From positions 1 to 64,000 of the forward strand of contig JAGQDJ010000061.1 of NCBI GenBank assembly GCA_022885665.1: a stretch of DNA of 64,000 nt, given 5' to 3'. The stretch comes from Triops longicaudatus. Lineage: Eukaryota > Arthropoda > Branchiopoda > Notostraca > Triopsidae. Made by a program: the position numbers and the translations under genes. Positions within the stretch are counted from its first letter, which is position 1. Every line of letters begins with the position of its first letter. Shown piece by piece: positions 1-11,785 of the stretch. Under the pieces are notes generated by a model that saw only the letters and a program-made list of their open reading frames with translations, searched no databases and was not told the origin of the DNA.

Positions 1-946
1 CCAGTAGATAAGGAAAACTTTCAGAATTAATCTGCTCAAGAATTGAAAGAAACACAAAGTTTGACCAAATAAAAAGCACTCATTTATATTGAGTAATTAA
101 ACAACTACGGATCTAATCGGGAGACTAGATAAGCCCTTGTCAAGACCAAGCGGTTTAATCAGACCTTAGTGCCAGAGCATGTGGCAACTTGGATCTCAGC
201 GAGCTCTACAGGCAACTTTACAGCGGAAAACGTGGGCCGTATCAGCGAACCCGCGTCAGTCTGAACGCGTCGTTGAACAACCACACTTCCAGTTTTAGCG
301 TAGCCAGAATAACATACCCACTTCTTGGTTAGCAAGAGTCGCTGAAATCTTAAGCGTCGGTTATTGGGCGTGGTTGCAAGTTCCCCGCTCAAACGACACA
401 CTGCTTTCAGCTGTAAACGCGACAGAACGTGCTAACACTGAAGACGGCCGTGAAAGTGAGAGCATGGGAAGCTTCTCTTTGCTTTAGACGGACGGCAGCG
501 TTATGGGTTTCGAATAGTTTTCCAGTTTGAAACGAACGTATCAACTCACTTCAAGTTGTGCGCGTCCCCAATGCTTAAACGTCAATGCCAGCCTGAGCTG
601 ATACGCAGTTTTGGGCGAGGCAACATTTACTCGTACAACTCGTTGGTTGAAACTCGGCATTTCCTTACTTAGATTTAAGCTAGGTTAGAATAAATTTAGT
701 TGTGTAGCGATGAGTTTTAAGAGACAGCACGTCTAGTTTAAATTAGGTCAGGTCAGTTTACTTAGGATGCAAAGTTAACGATGCCTTNGTGATCAACTTT
801 CGGGAAGATGTCGTCAAAGCCGGTAAGTTGGTGGAAACCTGTAGCTAGATGAACGCATCCAAGGAGCACCGGTCTTCCTTTGTGTTCTTTAAAAATGGCT
901 CAGGGAATATACTAGCAGAGCTAACGGGCAGGGTGTCTTTGGTTAG
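1..946. other. Left flank of the NLR gene, no gene recognised
   Basis: No convincing coding exon is seen. A single N stands at 788, and the bases after it (about 789-822) read as a short open stretch (V-I-N-F-R-E-D-V-V-K-A) that ends at a good donor, G|GTAAG. This could be the 3' part of an exon encoding an N-terminal prodomain of the caspase-NACHT gene that follows, but it is too short to identify. Sequence 1-787 may belong to a different contig joined at the N. Confidence 0.4.
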
Positions 947-2115
947 GATTACCCTTGTTTGTGGAATGGACAGGGCACCCGTGGATTAGCATTGATTCTG
1001 AACTATGAGTTTAAGGATGCCCCCGAGAAGGATCGACGAACTGGATCCGAAAAAGACGTGAAAGACCTTAAGAAGGTTCTGGAAGATTTGGGTTATAAAG
1101 TTAAGGTCGAAAAAAATTCGACGAAGCGGGTAACAACAAACGTTACTCTTAACGTGGAACCTTGCCACTGAACATGTCATATTTCTTAGGGAACGGAATG
1201 GGCTTTGGATGACTTCGAGAAGGACTCCACGCATGACGAGGATACGACGGACTCGGCCATCGTGGTTGTGACGAGTCATGGAGAGGCCGGGGACGATTGG
1301 ACTGGTTCAAAATTCCTTACGGAAGATAAAGAACAGATCGGAACGCAAGAAGTGGTAGACAGGCTTCAGAAAATTTCCGGGCTGAAAGGCAAGCCGAAGA
1401 TATGCTTCTTTAATATATGCAGGTCTGACAGAAGATTCCACTAGTACCGGAAACCACCGCTGTGTCTTTCAACATTAAAATGGATTCTATTCTGTAGAAC
1501 TATTGCGAAATACGAAGAATCAGGGCCACCTGAAGCAAAAAAATTACGGACGGAATCTGAGGAAACCCCTCAACAACAGGAGGATACATTTATTGTTTAC
1601 TCAACTTTACCCCGTAAATTCTTTTCAAGTATTATGGTCTAACTGCGCTAAACAAATCTTTGCAGGCTATCCATCGTACAGATTTGAGGAGAAAGGTTCT
1701 GTTTTTATTCAGAAACTCTGCAATAAATTGGCCGATCGGAGGCAAGTCGAACAAAAGGATTTGGATTGCTTACTCAGAGAGGTGTACTTTCAATCATGGA
1801 TCACTTTGTTTTTGTTTCATGTTTATTCTTGTACAGATTGTGGAAGACTTGAGGAACGAAATGATTAAAGTCAAAGGTTCGGAAAATGCTGAGAAACAGA
1901 TCCCTGAGATTTCCAACAGAGCATTTACCAGGCACTTCTACTTCTTTTCACTTCACAAGTTAAGGAAGCACTATCAAAACAACGTTTGCATAGTCGTACC
2001 ATTACCTTGGAACCGCGATCGTAACTGGAGCGTCGATGAAATTTACACGGAGTTGGTTATTAAAGGGCGCGAAGAGGAAGCATTCGGCGTAGAGCAACTT
2101 TTCAAGCGCGCAGAA
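947..2115 (+). other. Caspase p20/p10 domain exon block of the NLR-like gene
   Basis: Five exons encode a full caspase-like (peptidase C14) fold. The p20 part has the start G-L-A-L-I-L-N-Y, the acidic helix around E-K-D-V-K-D-L-K-K-V-L-E-D-L-G-Y, the histidine motif V-T-S-H-G-E (about 1273-1290) and the cysteine strand K-P-K-I-C-F-F-N-I-C-R (about 1393-1422), where QACxG of classical caspases is replaced by NICR followed by T. After a linker rich in E, Q and P comes p10, with F-I-V-Y-S-T-L-P and G-S-V-F-I-Q-K-L-C. The exon at 1837 continues past the caspase end (H-F-Y-F-F) into the P-L-P-W and D-E-I-Y-T-E-L segment that often precedes NACHT domains. The His/Cys pair is intact, so the ancestral protein was probably an active protease. 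No lesion lies in this block. Confidence 0.82.
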
Positions 2116-2699
2116 GTAGGATATTTTTAACCTTTATACCTCCATAACCAGGGGTGGTCATCCCCACTAAGCCCAAGAGGAGATCCCTCACAAATCCCTA
2201 AAAATCCTCCCCCAGGAAAAAAGAGTATCGCTGCACAAAAGCCAGTACCAGCAGTCCGTGTGACACAGATGCAAAAGGAATCTAAAGAATCAAAAAAATA
2301 AGTGCAAATGGCTTATTAGAAGAGTTATAATTCTAGCAATCACGCGTATCGCTCGCAAAATTTAAAGCGCACTCGTTTTAGCTCTGCCAACAAACCAAAC
2401 GTATGTTTTTCCTTTTCCTTTCGTTTAGTTTTTGAGCTACACGAAAACAAAAAACCATTTATGCAGAACTTTCTTCGCATTGATAATGGGGATCCTGAAT
2501 AACTTGACTAATTGTATTTAATTTTTACACCCGTTTAGCGAAAACCAGCGAAATAGTAAAGTTAATGGTTCCTGTTGCTTTTCATGTATTGGCAAACAAT
2601 TCGCATTAAGATTTTCGCTCATAACCGTTATGACTACGATGTCGCGTTTTGTTTGTTGGCTCTCAGGACCACTTCAACAAGGGTGGCTCAGCCCCGTAC

Positions 2700-2880
2700 C
2701 GTGACACCTTTTGAAGGGGGGGCCCAGACTCTTATTAAGGGGGCCAGTAATCCATTAATACATTTTTTTTACATTAAGGGGGCCAGTAATCCAATTTTTT
2801 ACTGGGGGGGCAGACTTGCGTTTGGGGGGGCCGGGCCCTCTTGGGCCCCCCCCGACGGTACGGGCCTGGGGTGGCTGCTA
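2700..2880. repeat. G-run rich segment with a 21-bp direct repeat
   Basis: ATTAAGGGGGCCAGTAATCC occurs at 2734 and again at 2773, 39 bp apart, in a stretch with several G7-G8 and C8 runs. It sits just upstream of the P-loop exon of the NLR-like gene. It may be part of a mobile-element remnant, because similar T-run plus G7-CC blocks recur at 11640-11765. Confidence 0.6.
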
Positions 2881-2881
2881 C

Positions 2882-4299
2882 CGGATTATCATAGAGGGTG
2901 ATCCTGGCTACGGGAAGTCGACGCTGACACTCAAGATGGCTTCAGATTGGTCCAAGCAGAGCCCCGCACGGAATTACATGAACCAGTTCCGATACTGTTT
3001 GCTAGTGAGGCTGGGAAGGATTGGAGAGGATGTAAGTAGAATACGGAATTTTGCTTTTAAATGAGTTGCAACTTTGCCTTCGTCCAGTTCTGCTGATAAC
3101 AAAACACATTCTTCAGCTGATCTGGAGACGAAAATCAGTTTCGCAGTCAAATGAAGCCTTTACCTATCCTAGGGAGACGTGGAGAAGTTCCTCGTGGATT
3201 GCTTTCAAGACATGTTGGAAGCGGACATGAACACTCTTTTGAAAGGAAAAAATGGTCAACAGCCTCTCGTTATTCTGGATGGCTACGATGAAGCGAATAG
3301 CAAAACGAAAGAATTCGTTTGCAAAATAATGTTGTGTGAGCGATGGAACCAGTGCCACGTAGTTTTAACCTCGCGGTTTGGACATATAAACACTGAATTC
3401 AAAAATTGTGTTTTGTGGACTTCCCTGAGAGGTTTCGAAAAAAAGCAAGTGACAGTAGCTGTCGGGAAATTTTTTATCAAGGCAGGTCACATCACCAAAG
3501 ACGAAGCTGTCAGCCATTCACTTGAGCAAACGACACTAGAAGACTTCTGCTATGTTGAGGAAGGGTCTCTTTTGCGAGGAAAAAAACGCGTCACTCCTGA
3601 TCACTTCGAGAAATTTGTTCAGAATTTAACCCAAGAAGACCCTTACGAAGACTTAGCTCGATGCCCGTTACTGTGTGCCATGCTGTGCTGCCTCACGGAA
3701 GACGATCCGGAGCGCGACCTGCCGAAAACCCTGGCCGGACTCTACTTTGCCGTAATAAACAGGAATCTTTGTCGGGCCGTGGCCAAAGAGAAAGCGAAAC
3801 GTAACGAAGTTGGCAAGAAATGGGACTGGGACGCATTGCAATACAAATTTCATAGAGACCACGAGGAGTATCTGTTCAACTTTGGATCTCTTTGCCTGGA
3901 CTACATCCAGGGCAAATCGTCTGCCTTCAGTCTTTACAAGATAGTAGCAAACGAGGAAGAGGCGGAGCCCAATGATCCTAAAGTGACTCGCTTACTAGAA
4001 GCCGGCGTGATTATCCAGAATTTTGAATACGGTGAAGAGACGCTTTATCTCCCTACTCACAGAACCATGGCGGAATTTTAGCTGCGTACCGTTTGACTAA
4101 GGAAGAGAATGAGGAAAACGTTACCTATCAGTTACTTAAACTATACGTTGACAAGTCCAGCTTCTGGGAAATTTTTAATTTTGCCGTAGACTTGAATTGT
4201 GGGCGTATCTTTGCGAAGGCATTCCACGACATTAAGCTACCCGAAGATTTCGTTGAACAATATCGCAACGAAAGTCTAGAAGATTACTATCAGAAATGA
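2882..4299 (+). other. NACHT domain exon block of the NLR-like gene
   Basis: Walker A reads I-I-E-G-D-P-G-Y-G-K-S-T (about 2885-2925). Walker B reads P-L-V-I-L-D-G-Y-D-E-A (about 3263-3295) with the extra acidic residues typical of NACHT. The sensor strand V-V-L-T-S-R follows at about 3360, and the winged-helix part has L-A-R-C-P-L-L-C-A-M-L (about 3652). This is a STAND-class ATPase domain expected to drive nucleotide-dependent oligomerisation. The 3' splice site of the P-loop exon is unclear because the sequence just upstream is G/C-homopolymer-rich and repeat-laden (2700-2880). The frame breaks at 4078-4080, exactly at the E-F-L-A-A-Y motif, and resumes at 4081 in the next frame until a second shift near 4296. 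Confidence 0.82.
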
Positions 4300-6869
4300 T
4301 AACCGCTCTGCCGGGTACTTTTAAATTTCCGAACTTAAACATCCTTCATCCGACGTTCGTTGAGGAGATCTTCCGTGCTAACTCGAGCCTTCGATTCCTG
4401 AAATTGGACTATAAATCTAATTTTAATGCCACGGAGCGCAGTACGATGTTGTTTAACCTGCTAAAGAGTTCGTACAGTCTGGAGCTTAGGTCAAATTCTC
4501 TATTCCATAGAATCAAGATACTGAATCCTAGCCAGAAGGACCAACCCAGGTCTCCTTCACTAAGCAGCTACAATTTTCAGCTCGCCAATAAGAATGTAAT
4601 ATACGCGTATAATCTTCTGATCAAGAACCTTATACGATCTGAAATACGGTTAAGCCAATTAAAAATTAAGTGCACCGATTGGCCTTATTACATATCTGGT
4701 CAGGATCTGCTTCGCAGCATCCAAGAGCTATCCCACTCCGATGTTTGTCCAGACTCCATGGCCTTGCGTATCGACGGTAATTTAAACTCTATATTCTTAT
4801 TTGCTTAGATTAAAAAACATTATATTTGAGCTTTTCATGTTTTCCTTTTATAATTGTGTGCGAAGTGCTGCGCGGCACTAATCATCGTTTTTATTGTATT
4901 TATTTTTGGTTGGCGTTTCAGGCACTGTCGCGGCTTCCTGGGAATTTCTGACAGATTTGCCCAGCAAATGCTCGCATGCTGAGCTGGACTTGACAGTCGT
5001 CATTGGTTCCACGGGTAATGGATACAATGTATAACTGTCGTATTCATTTCCTTTTCCATTGCAGACGAAGATGATGATGGACAATTACGTTTCGTAGTCA
5101 ACAATTTGCTCACTGACCGTTTAACGAAACTGAGTCTTAGGTTGAAACTGTGTGACTGGTAAGTGAGACAATTCTTTTCATATCGACCACCTTGTTATTT
5201 TGCTTTTCTTATCGAATGAGCGACATAGGCTCAATGCTTACAGGGCTTATTCCAAATAGTGTTAACCCTGCTTGTCCGCCAGGTATGCCACTACGAAAAA
5301 TGGAAGGCATTCAAAAACCCCGCCCATCGTATTCTCTGTTTATGTTTACTACTGTCACTAGTTGAACAGTGGCGTGCTTCAAAGGATTATCGTGATATGA
5401 CAGTAATTTGTATTTAACGAAACAAGGAAAAAGAGCGAAATGCCAAAACGCTGCAAGTGGGCAATCGGAAAGATCATGAAACTTAGTTGTTTAAGTTATT
5501 CGAGAAAATATGTCTTCTAACGAGTTTGTCCGATTTACTCTTATTGACTGTCATAGTGTCCAATAATACGAAACTGGCAATAACAGCACCAAGTCACGTT
5601 GCCATGAATCCAGCACGCATAGGTTAATGTGACCTGTAGGGGACAAATGTACGTGCCACTGGTATCCTAGAAACAGTAGTAAGTATAAACAACTGAAAGT
5701 ATTCTGGGCGGCGTTTCTTGAAGTTCTCTTCCAGTTTTCTCTCAGTGGTACACCTGCCGTACAAATGGGTGAAACACACGTTTACAATAAGGCTCATTGC
5801 TGCTCAACTTTATTCTACACTTCGGGCTTAAATTGTCTATTTCCGAACTTCTCAACAGTGTTAGTTCTGAGTATTGTGAATGTGATGATGTTGAAGAAGA
5901 AGAAGAAGAAGAAGTGGATGAAGAAGAAGAAGATGAAGTGAATGATGATGTAGAGGATGAAAATTATGAGCCTCCACTGCTTCGTGTGAAACCCTGGATT
6001 TGTAAAATTTTGTCATCTGAAAAGCTGACATCCCTTTGTCTTGATACGTCGGCCATGGCAAATGAGAATATGAATGCTGAATACTTGATTGACGGTATCC
6101 TCGCAAGCAAACTCGAGGAGTTAAAGCTGACGAACATGACATTCAAGCTTCAAGTTAGTGTATAAAGAATCGATTACCTTTGGTAGCTCTTATTTTTAAG
6201 AATTGCTTATGTTGCTTCAACAGAGTGACGATCTTACGAGATGGGCTTCTGTAACTGGGTGCAGGCTCAGAAGAGTTCATTTAAAATGGGTGGAAGTGGA
6301 TATTGAGGATCCTTAACGTTTCTCTTGGAACAACATCAGTTTCCCTTTAGAAGAATTGACTCTAAGAAATTGCCACTCCTTGGAAAGACTGTTAGCAAAA
6401 CATGGTTCTCCGTTGCACAGCTTGCGCGTCTTAACAGTACAGGGTCTCAATAGTACTTCTGTTTTGGTAAGTCTTAGTAGTTCAGTATCTACATTAAAGA
6501 TTCATGCAAATTTCTCTCTAGGACTTCATAACAGTCTTGTGTGAGAGCAATAGGAGTACCTTGAAAAAGTTTACCATGAATACCTTTCCCACGTTAGATT
6601 TAGATGTAGAAAACTTTTCATTTCGAGAACTTTTCAAGCATTGTCAAGAACTCGAGACCGTGAATATGCACATCAGGATGAAATTTCCCCAACTCGAAGC
6701 TTTTCTAAAGGCTGCTTTTTTAAAGCTTCCGAAGCTACAAACATTGAAGTTTCCACGTGTATATGGTGACGAAAAAAGTGAGGATATACGCAGTTTATTC
6801 GAAGCAATTGCCGACCACGCGCAAATGGCCCGGCAAAGAAGCGGCGAATTCCTCTTTGACGTTAATTGA
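4296..6869 (+). other. LRR region of the NLR-like gene with acidic insert
   Basis: Irregular leucine-rich repeats, such as S-S-L-R-F-L-K-L-D, K-L-E-E-L-K-L-T-N-M and L-E-E-L-T-L-R-N-C, are spread over the exons from 4296 to 6869. The exon at 5859 opens with a run of about 35 mostly acidic residues encoded by GAA/GAT repeats (5881-5964) before LRRs resume. A 55-bp intron (6467-6521, GTAAGT...CTCTAG) explains an apparent frame change near 6540. The TAA at 6314-6316 does interrupt the correct frame of exon 6224-6466. The protein end is the TGA at 6867-6869. Confidence 0.65.
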
Positions 6870-7960
6870 ACTCACTATGGAATGGGCAGTCCATGCCGCT
6901 GTAGTTTTCCGTGAAAGAAAACTCAACTACAAGATAAAATACATCGAAGACAAGACCTACGAAATGTGGTTCCCCCCCCCCCCCGACGATGGTGGACCAT
7001 CAGCCCGCAAGACGGCAACAGACCAACCATGACGGACCAAATTTGAGATTATGGGACCGTTTTTGTAAAATAATTTGAGTAAATTATCAGTTAAACAAGA
7101 AGAATTCTTTCACTAAGCGTTGTATGGGAACCCGTGCTCTGCCAGTACTTCTTGCGGCGTTACGCTCAACAGTTAATAATTAAGTGAAACGGTCGTCATT
7201 GGGTTCAGCTCACGTATCTTGAGTGGCGGAAGAAATATGAACGAATTCTTCCGAATTTTAAAACACCGCTAGAGCAATAAACATGAAAATACGAGCAAGT
7301 AACAAGTCAGTGGGTCGATTTCTCACATAACTACGCGGAAGGGACATTATTGAGCACTTTTCATATTGTGCACGCGTACGTATCTACTCCACGTTAGCTA
7401 GTTGAAGAATTTGAACGTTGTTCTCGATAAAAAGAAATACTTAATTTTTTTACGATTCCTTTCCCAAGAATGCGTCAATGTTACGTTTGTTTTCAGTGCA
7501 GGCGATTCGTTTTTTTTTTTCATTAAAGGTTGCCGTTGGTGGACTTTTCATTATACGGACACAACGTGACGATTTTACCAACTCAGGTTTGATATTTCTT
7601 TACCGAATCGGCTTTTCAGCAATTAGCGGGGGGGGGGAAATCCCAACCACCCTCGCGACGCACCTGCTTCAGTGAATTTGTCTTTAAAATTCTCTACGAT
7701 CTGTATTAGATGTTACGATCCGCAACTGTACCGTCGATAACTTTCCAGCAATGCTGATTTTTCTTTATTTAATGTTGATTATTATTTTTATTTTTTTTTA
7801 AAAACCGCCTGGAACATTTACCGTGTGATTCCCTTATGGTTTAATTAGGTACATCGTAGTCTTAAACTTGATTTGTATTTGTTACTTTTATTTGGGAAAA
7901 CATGTGTTGAGTAATGAAGGCTTTCTGCTAGCTGATTTTGGATAATAGGCAAAAACTAAT

Positions 7961-8133
7961 GAGAAGCACTTTTGAGCTACTAGTTCACGTGATATCCAAT
8001 GTCACTGAAGTGTATTAATTACCACCCACCTTAAAATTCCTTGGAGNGAGAAGCACTTTTGAGCTACTAGTTCACGTGATATCCAATGTCACTGAAGTGT
8101 ATTAATTACCACCCACCTTAAAATTCCTTGGAG
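7961..8133. repeat. Perfect 86-bp duplication flanking a single N (assembly join)
   Basis: Bases 7961-8046 and 8048-8133 are identical and are separated only by the N at 8047. This is the signature of two contig ends whose overlap was not merged at scaffolding, not of a biological tandem repeat. Confidence 0.9.
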
Positions 8134-10940
8134 CTTTTTCAAACCTGCAGGATTCCATCACCAAACCCAACGAAGCACACAAATTTTCGAAATGTAATAT
8201 ACTCATTTAAATATAAATGCGATACGTCCTCGGACTACGCTTCTTATACCCCGACTAAACGTTCTGACGTCCACTCTGCAAACGTTCATTCAGGTACGTC
8301 TAAAATACGTCTTTCTTTGGTACGTGAAAAATACGTACTTTTCTTCACTATACTATAATCTTTTACATGGTAAAATTTTTGGAATTTTTTATTGATTTAA
8401 TTCCTTGTACTTACGTACATAATAGTACACTCAACATAATAGACGTTTATTTAACGCATTGTATAAAAAATATAAGAAAATATAAGTCAGCCTTTTTTGT
8501 AGTTATTAACTACAGCTTTTTTTGAGAAATCGTGGTGTGTTATTTAGGCATCATAATTGAATGCATGCACATCCCTGAAATGTGGCCGTGGCTTGCAAAA
8601 CACATTTTTGGTGCCACAAAACCCACGAAGCTAAAGACAGGATGTCAGTCATTCCAGGTACTGCAGTCAAGTGTGCAAGTTTATGGGAGTAGATGGGAAA
8701 ATCACCAGCTGCGTAAGAGTGCAGACTGCCAAAGCAGAGGCAGCAGTACAACTAGTAAACCGGCAGGCAAGTTCACTCTGAGCTGAAATGCTGCATTTCC
8801 GAACAAGTAACAATGACGAGTGTGTAAGCTAGAAAACAGTACAGATACTAGCCCAATTCTTACACATTAGTCCACACGCGAAGCTTGAGAAAACTCCGTA
8901 CTGTACAACACCATAGGGCAACTCCGACTAGTCTGCAGTAATTGAGTAGTCTTGGTTACTGGTGATTGGGATATTTCCGATTGACGGAAAAATAGGAAGA
9001 TATACTGCATTGATGAAGAACTCCAGCATTGTGATAAAATTTCATCACTACTTTGAAATGTGCCATTGCTTACAATTGAGCGCGGTTGGAGAAGGAAATG
9101 AAGCTGACAGAGAAACAATTTCAGACTGCGAATTTGAAAGTCACACTCTTTATATTCTTCGTCAACTTCCCTTGCTGTTTACGGGTTACGGTGGATTTTG
9201 AGTGATTCGGGGAATTTCACACGCACCTTTGTCTTCTTAAGTGTGGCCTGCGTTTCGTAGATTTCAAGTAAAGACATTCTGCTTCTGCTTCAAGTTTTAT
9301 GTTGAAGATTCCAATGTACGACGGCATCAAAGTACCTTTCGAATTTGACTGTCTTCCGAAATAGCTGTAACAGGCGTATAACTCTTCTATACTATGTTGC
9401 AAATGTCGACTTTTATATAGTTTATAAATAGTGGTCTGTCCTTAGTGTCCCTGAAACTGAGCATGTGAAATACGAAAAACTGAAGCTCTCGGGTATTCGA
9501 ATCTCAACTTCCCCTTTTAAGCGTCTGTTTGCGAGTGGAAGTATTTTGCAAAACTATTTCACGAAAACAACCATATTTTACACTTCGAATATTCTTTCGA
9601 GCGTAATATTCATTCGCTTAAGATTTACAATGCAACAAGAGAGGCCACACGAATCGCAAAGATTCACACTTCTCTTTCTATTTGAGAATAGGAATAACTG
9701 TAGGAGTAACAAAGTTAAAGGAGATTCACCCATAGCACGACCAGCTGAAAAATGCTCTTGAAAGAGTTGCCTCAAGTTGGCTGGTAGCTAAGCTGCATTT
9801 GCCGTATGTGAAAGAAACGTCATACAACTTGCAGTCGCATACCGGGAATAACAAACGTCAGATTTTGCGGCTAGCACGGCCATGCCATTGACAGCTTTGT
9901 TGCACGTACAGTTTACATACGTGGGCAAATAACTCCAAGGTATTAAATATATGTTTTTTATTAGTTACAGCACTAGAAAAAAAATGAAAAAAGAAATAGT
10001 TGAAGTAAGCTACCTTGCACAAAATCAACTATTGTTTCCATTGACTTATGGTTTCTTTCTTTTTTTAGAAACACACCAACTTTTCATTTCAGGGAACATA
10101 TTAGAAAGTAGTTAAAGAAGAGCCACTTACCAGTGTTCGTGAAAGTAGTAAGATTCAAAGGGCAAAACGTCAGAAAACCAGGAAGGGGTACGTAAATAGC
10201 GAGTTGGCATGTAACTGTGTCATTGGTTAAAACCACAGGCACACTATCTTGGTGTAAACAACATAGTCTGAAGGGAGTGTCACGGAAAGCAGTGCAAGAT
10301 CTTAGGTACGTTTTGCAGAGTAAGCGACAAGCAAACTGAGAAGCTTCTCCGTACTGTAATAAGTAATGCCACGTTGCTTAGGACACTGATTATCATTTGT
10401 GAATTTAAAAAATCACAAAAAGGGGCAAAAGAAAACAACCATTTAAGAAACAATTAAAATTCGCAACAACAGGCGCTGCATAAAAATAAGCACAAATAAA
10501 AGACGGAGAACTGAGGGTACAAAAGAAGCAAATGAGCATGACAAAACTTTAACATGGACAGTCACGAAACACCCGTAGAAACATTGTCCACCATCGGTTC
10601 CAAACATTACAAAACTGTTTGAAAGAAAACTAAAACAACTACAGCCACTAATGAAAGATTTCAGCAACACTCAGAGCTCACACTACGCTCATATGTACTG
10701 TGCATGTTTCCAGTCCTTGTTACCGAATAAATGCATTCTTGATGCATTCACTACACTAGCACGTGGTACTCTTAACAACGATGTTAAACCTCACATGCAT
10801 TTTACAAACTTTAGTAATTTTCAGCTGTGATTGAACCTTGCTTACCAGTCACCGCGCACAGGTTTTCTTTGTTGTCAACAACGAAAAAGGATCGCGCCGG
10901 CGCTCAGCGCTCTCTGGCTGCCGACGCGCACTTTTTCCCC

Positions 10941-11120
10941 CTCATTTTGAGATGACCCCCCTTCTCATTTTGGGGTAAGCGCGCTAGTTTTGAGAGCTGG
11001 CTCTCATTTTGGAGACGGAAAAAGTCACATTTGAGTACGTGCAGCTAAATTTGAGTTGTAACTAGTACTTTAGAATATCAACTACCACTTTTAAGATTTA
11101 ATGTACTTGTTTTGAGAACC
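10941..11120 (+). repeat. Degenerate array of TCATTTTGRG-like units
   Basis: Variants of CTCATTTTGAG occur at 10941, 10964, 10984, 11003, 11026, 11046 and 11105, at spacings of about 20-60 bp, directly after a GC-rich patch (10890-10930). The pattern resembles the subterminal repeats of a transposable element. No open frame is associated. Confidence 0.55.
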
Positions 11121-11611
11121 CGTTTTTACAGTGTATAAGCACGCAAAAAAAACAGTTTTTCGTAGCTTTCAAGAACTATTTCCTCGTAGATTTCTTTCAT
11201 TGAAATCTATCAGTAATTATAGGAAGATTCTAAAGCAAGCAGCGAAGCTATTTTTTTATTTATTTATTTTTTTATTTTTGCTAGAATCGAAGGACAAATA
11301 TAAGAAAGAGGCAAAAGTAAGATTTTATGCGAATAAGGCCAACGCATAAAAGAAAAAATCCAACAATCCAATCCAAAATGGAATATTCGTTAAATATAGA
11401 GTAATATACTCGGTAAGTATTGATTCACTAACCCAAACAAAACAAGAAATAAATAGGAATAAATAAGACGAGCTGTAAGCTGCAAAATCACAAGATTTGT
11501 GTGACTTAGGAAACGTTTTAAGTATTCCAGCTGTATTCTACGGAAGTCTGGGAATAAAGCTCTTTTACCGTGAAAATACTGCCAATATAACCGGGAGTTT
11601 CTGGTAACTGG

Positions 11612-11785
11612 TTGTAGTGGCGTCGTGCACTTCAAAAATTTTTTTGGGGGGGCCGATTTTGTAAAAAGGTGTTACTTTGTTTCAGGTTTACAAATTTTGA
11701 AAAAGGGTGATACCTTTTTTTTCAGGATGGCAAAAATTTTGGGGGGGCGCCGACGACGCCATATGGCACGACACCTCTGACTGGT
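11612..11785. repeat. Short repeat element with G7 runs and GTCGTGC ends
   Basis: About 170 bp with two T/A-run plus GGGGGGG blocks (11640 and 11740), internal GGTGTTAC / GGTGATACC near-copies, and edges TGGCGTCGTGC and (inverted) GTCGTGCCATATGGCGTCGT. It could be a small non-autonomous transposon remnant. No target-site duplication was established. Confidence 0.35.

Larger units (their letters stand above)
947..6869 (+). pseudogene. Caspase-NACHT-LRR receptor (NLR-like), disrupted copy
   Basis: Intracellular receptor of the NLR type: a caspase domain, then a NACHT nucleotide-binding domain, then leucine-rich repeats. Exons by frame continuity: 947-1129, 1190-1422, 1498-1613, 1666-1781, 1837-2115, a P-loop exon of unclear start ending 3031, 3173-4776, 4922-5014, 5065-5158, 5859-6153, 6224-6466 and 6522-6869, about 1250 residues. 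Three lesions are visible: a one-base loss in a T run near 4078 that breaks the conserved EFLAAY motif after NACHT, a one-base loss in an A run near 4296, and an in-frame TAA at 6314-6316. All remaining exon joins keep phase. NLRs sense cellular disturbance and normally recruit caspases through CARD, DEATH or PYD adaptors; here the protease is built in. No 5' start is seen. It is either a recent pseudogene or a real gene with assembly errors. Confidence 0.75.

Noticed and set aside
159..401. Open frame on the minus strand at the left end
   Set aside because: No recognisable motif, no splice context and no conserved feature.
5881..5964. GAA/GAT repeat as a non-coding microsatellite
   Set aside because: It lies in frame between a good acceptor and LRR coding sequence and encodes the acidic insert of the NLR-like protein.
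6460..6550. Apparent frameshift in the NLR LRR region
   Set aside because: A 55-bp intron with GTAAGT donor and TTTCTCTCTAG acceptor (6467-6521) joins the two frames exactly and keeps LRR sense, so no lesion is needed here.
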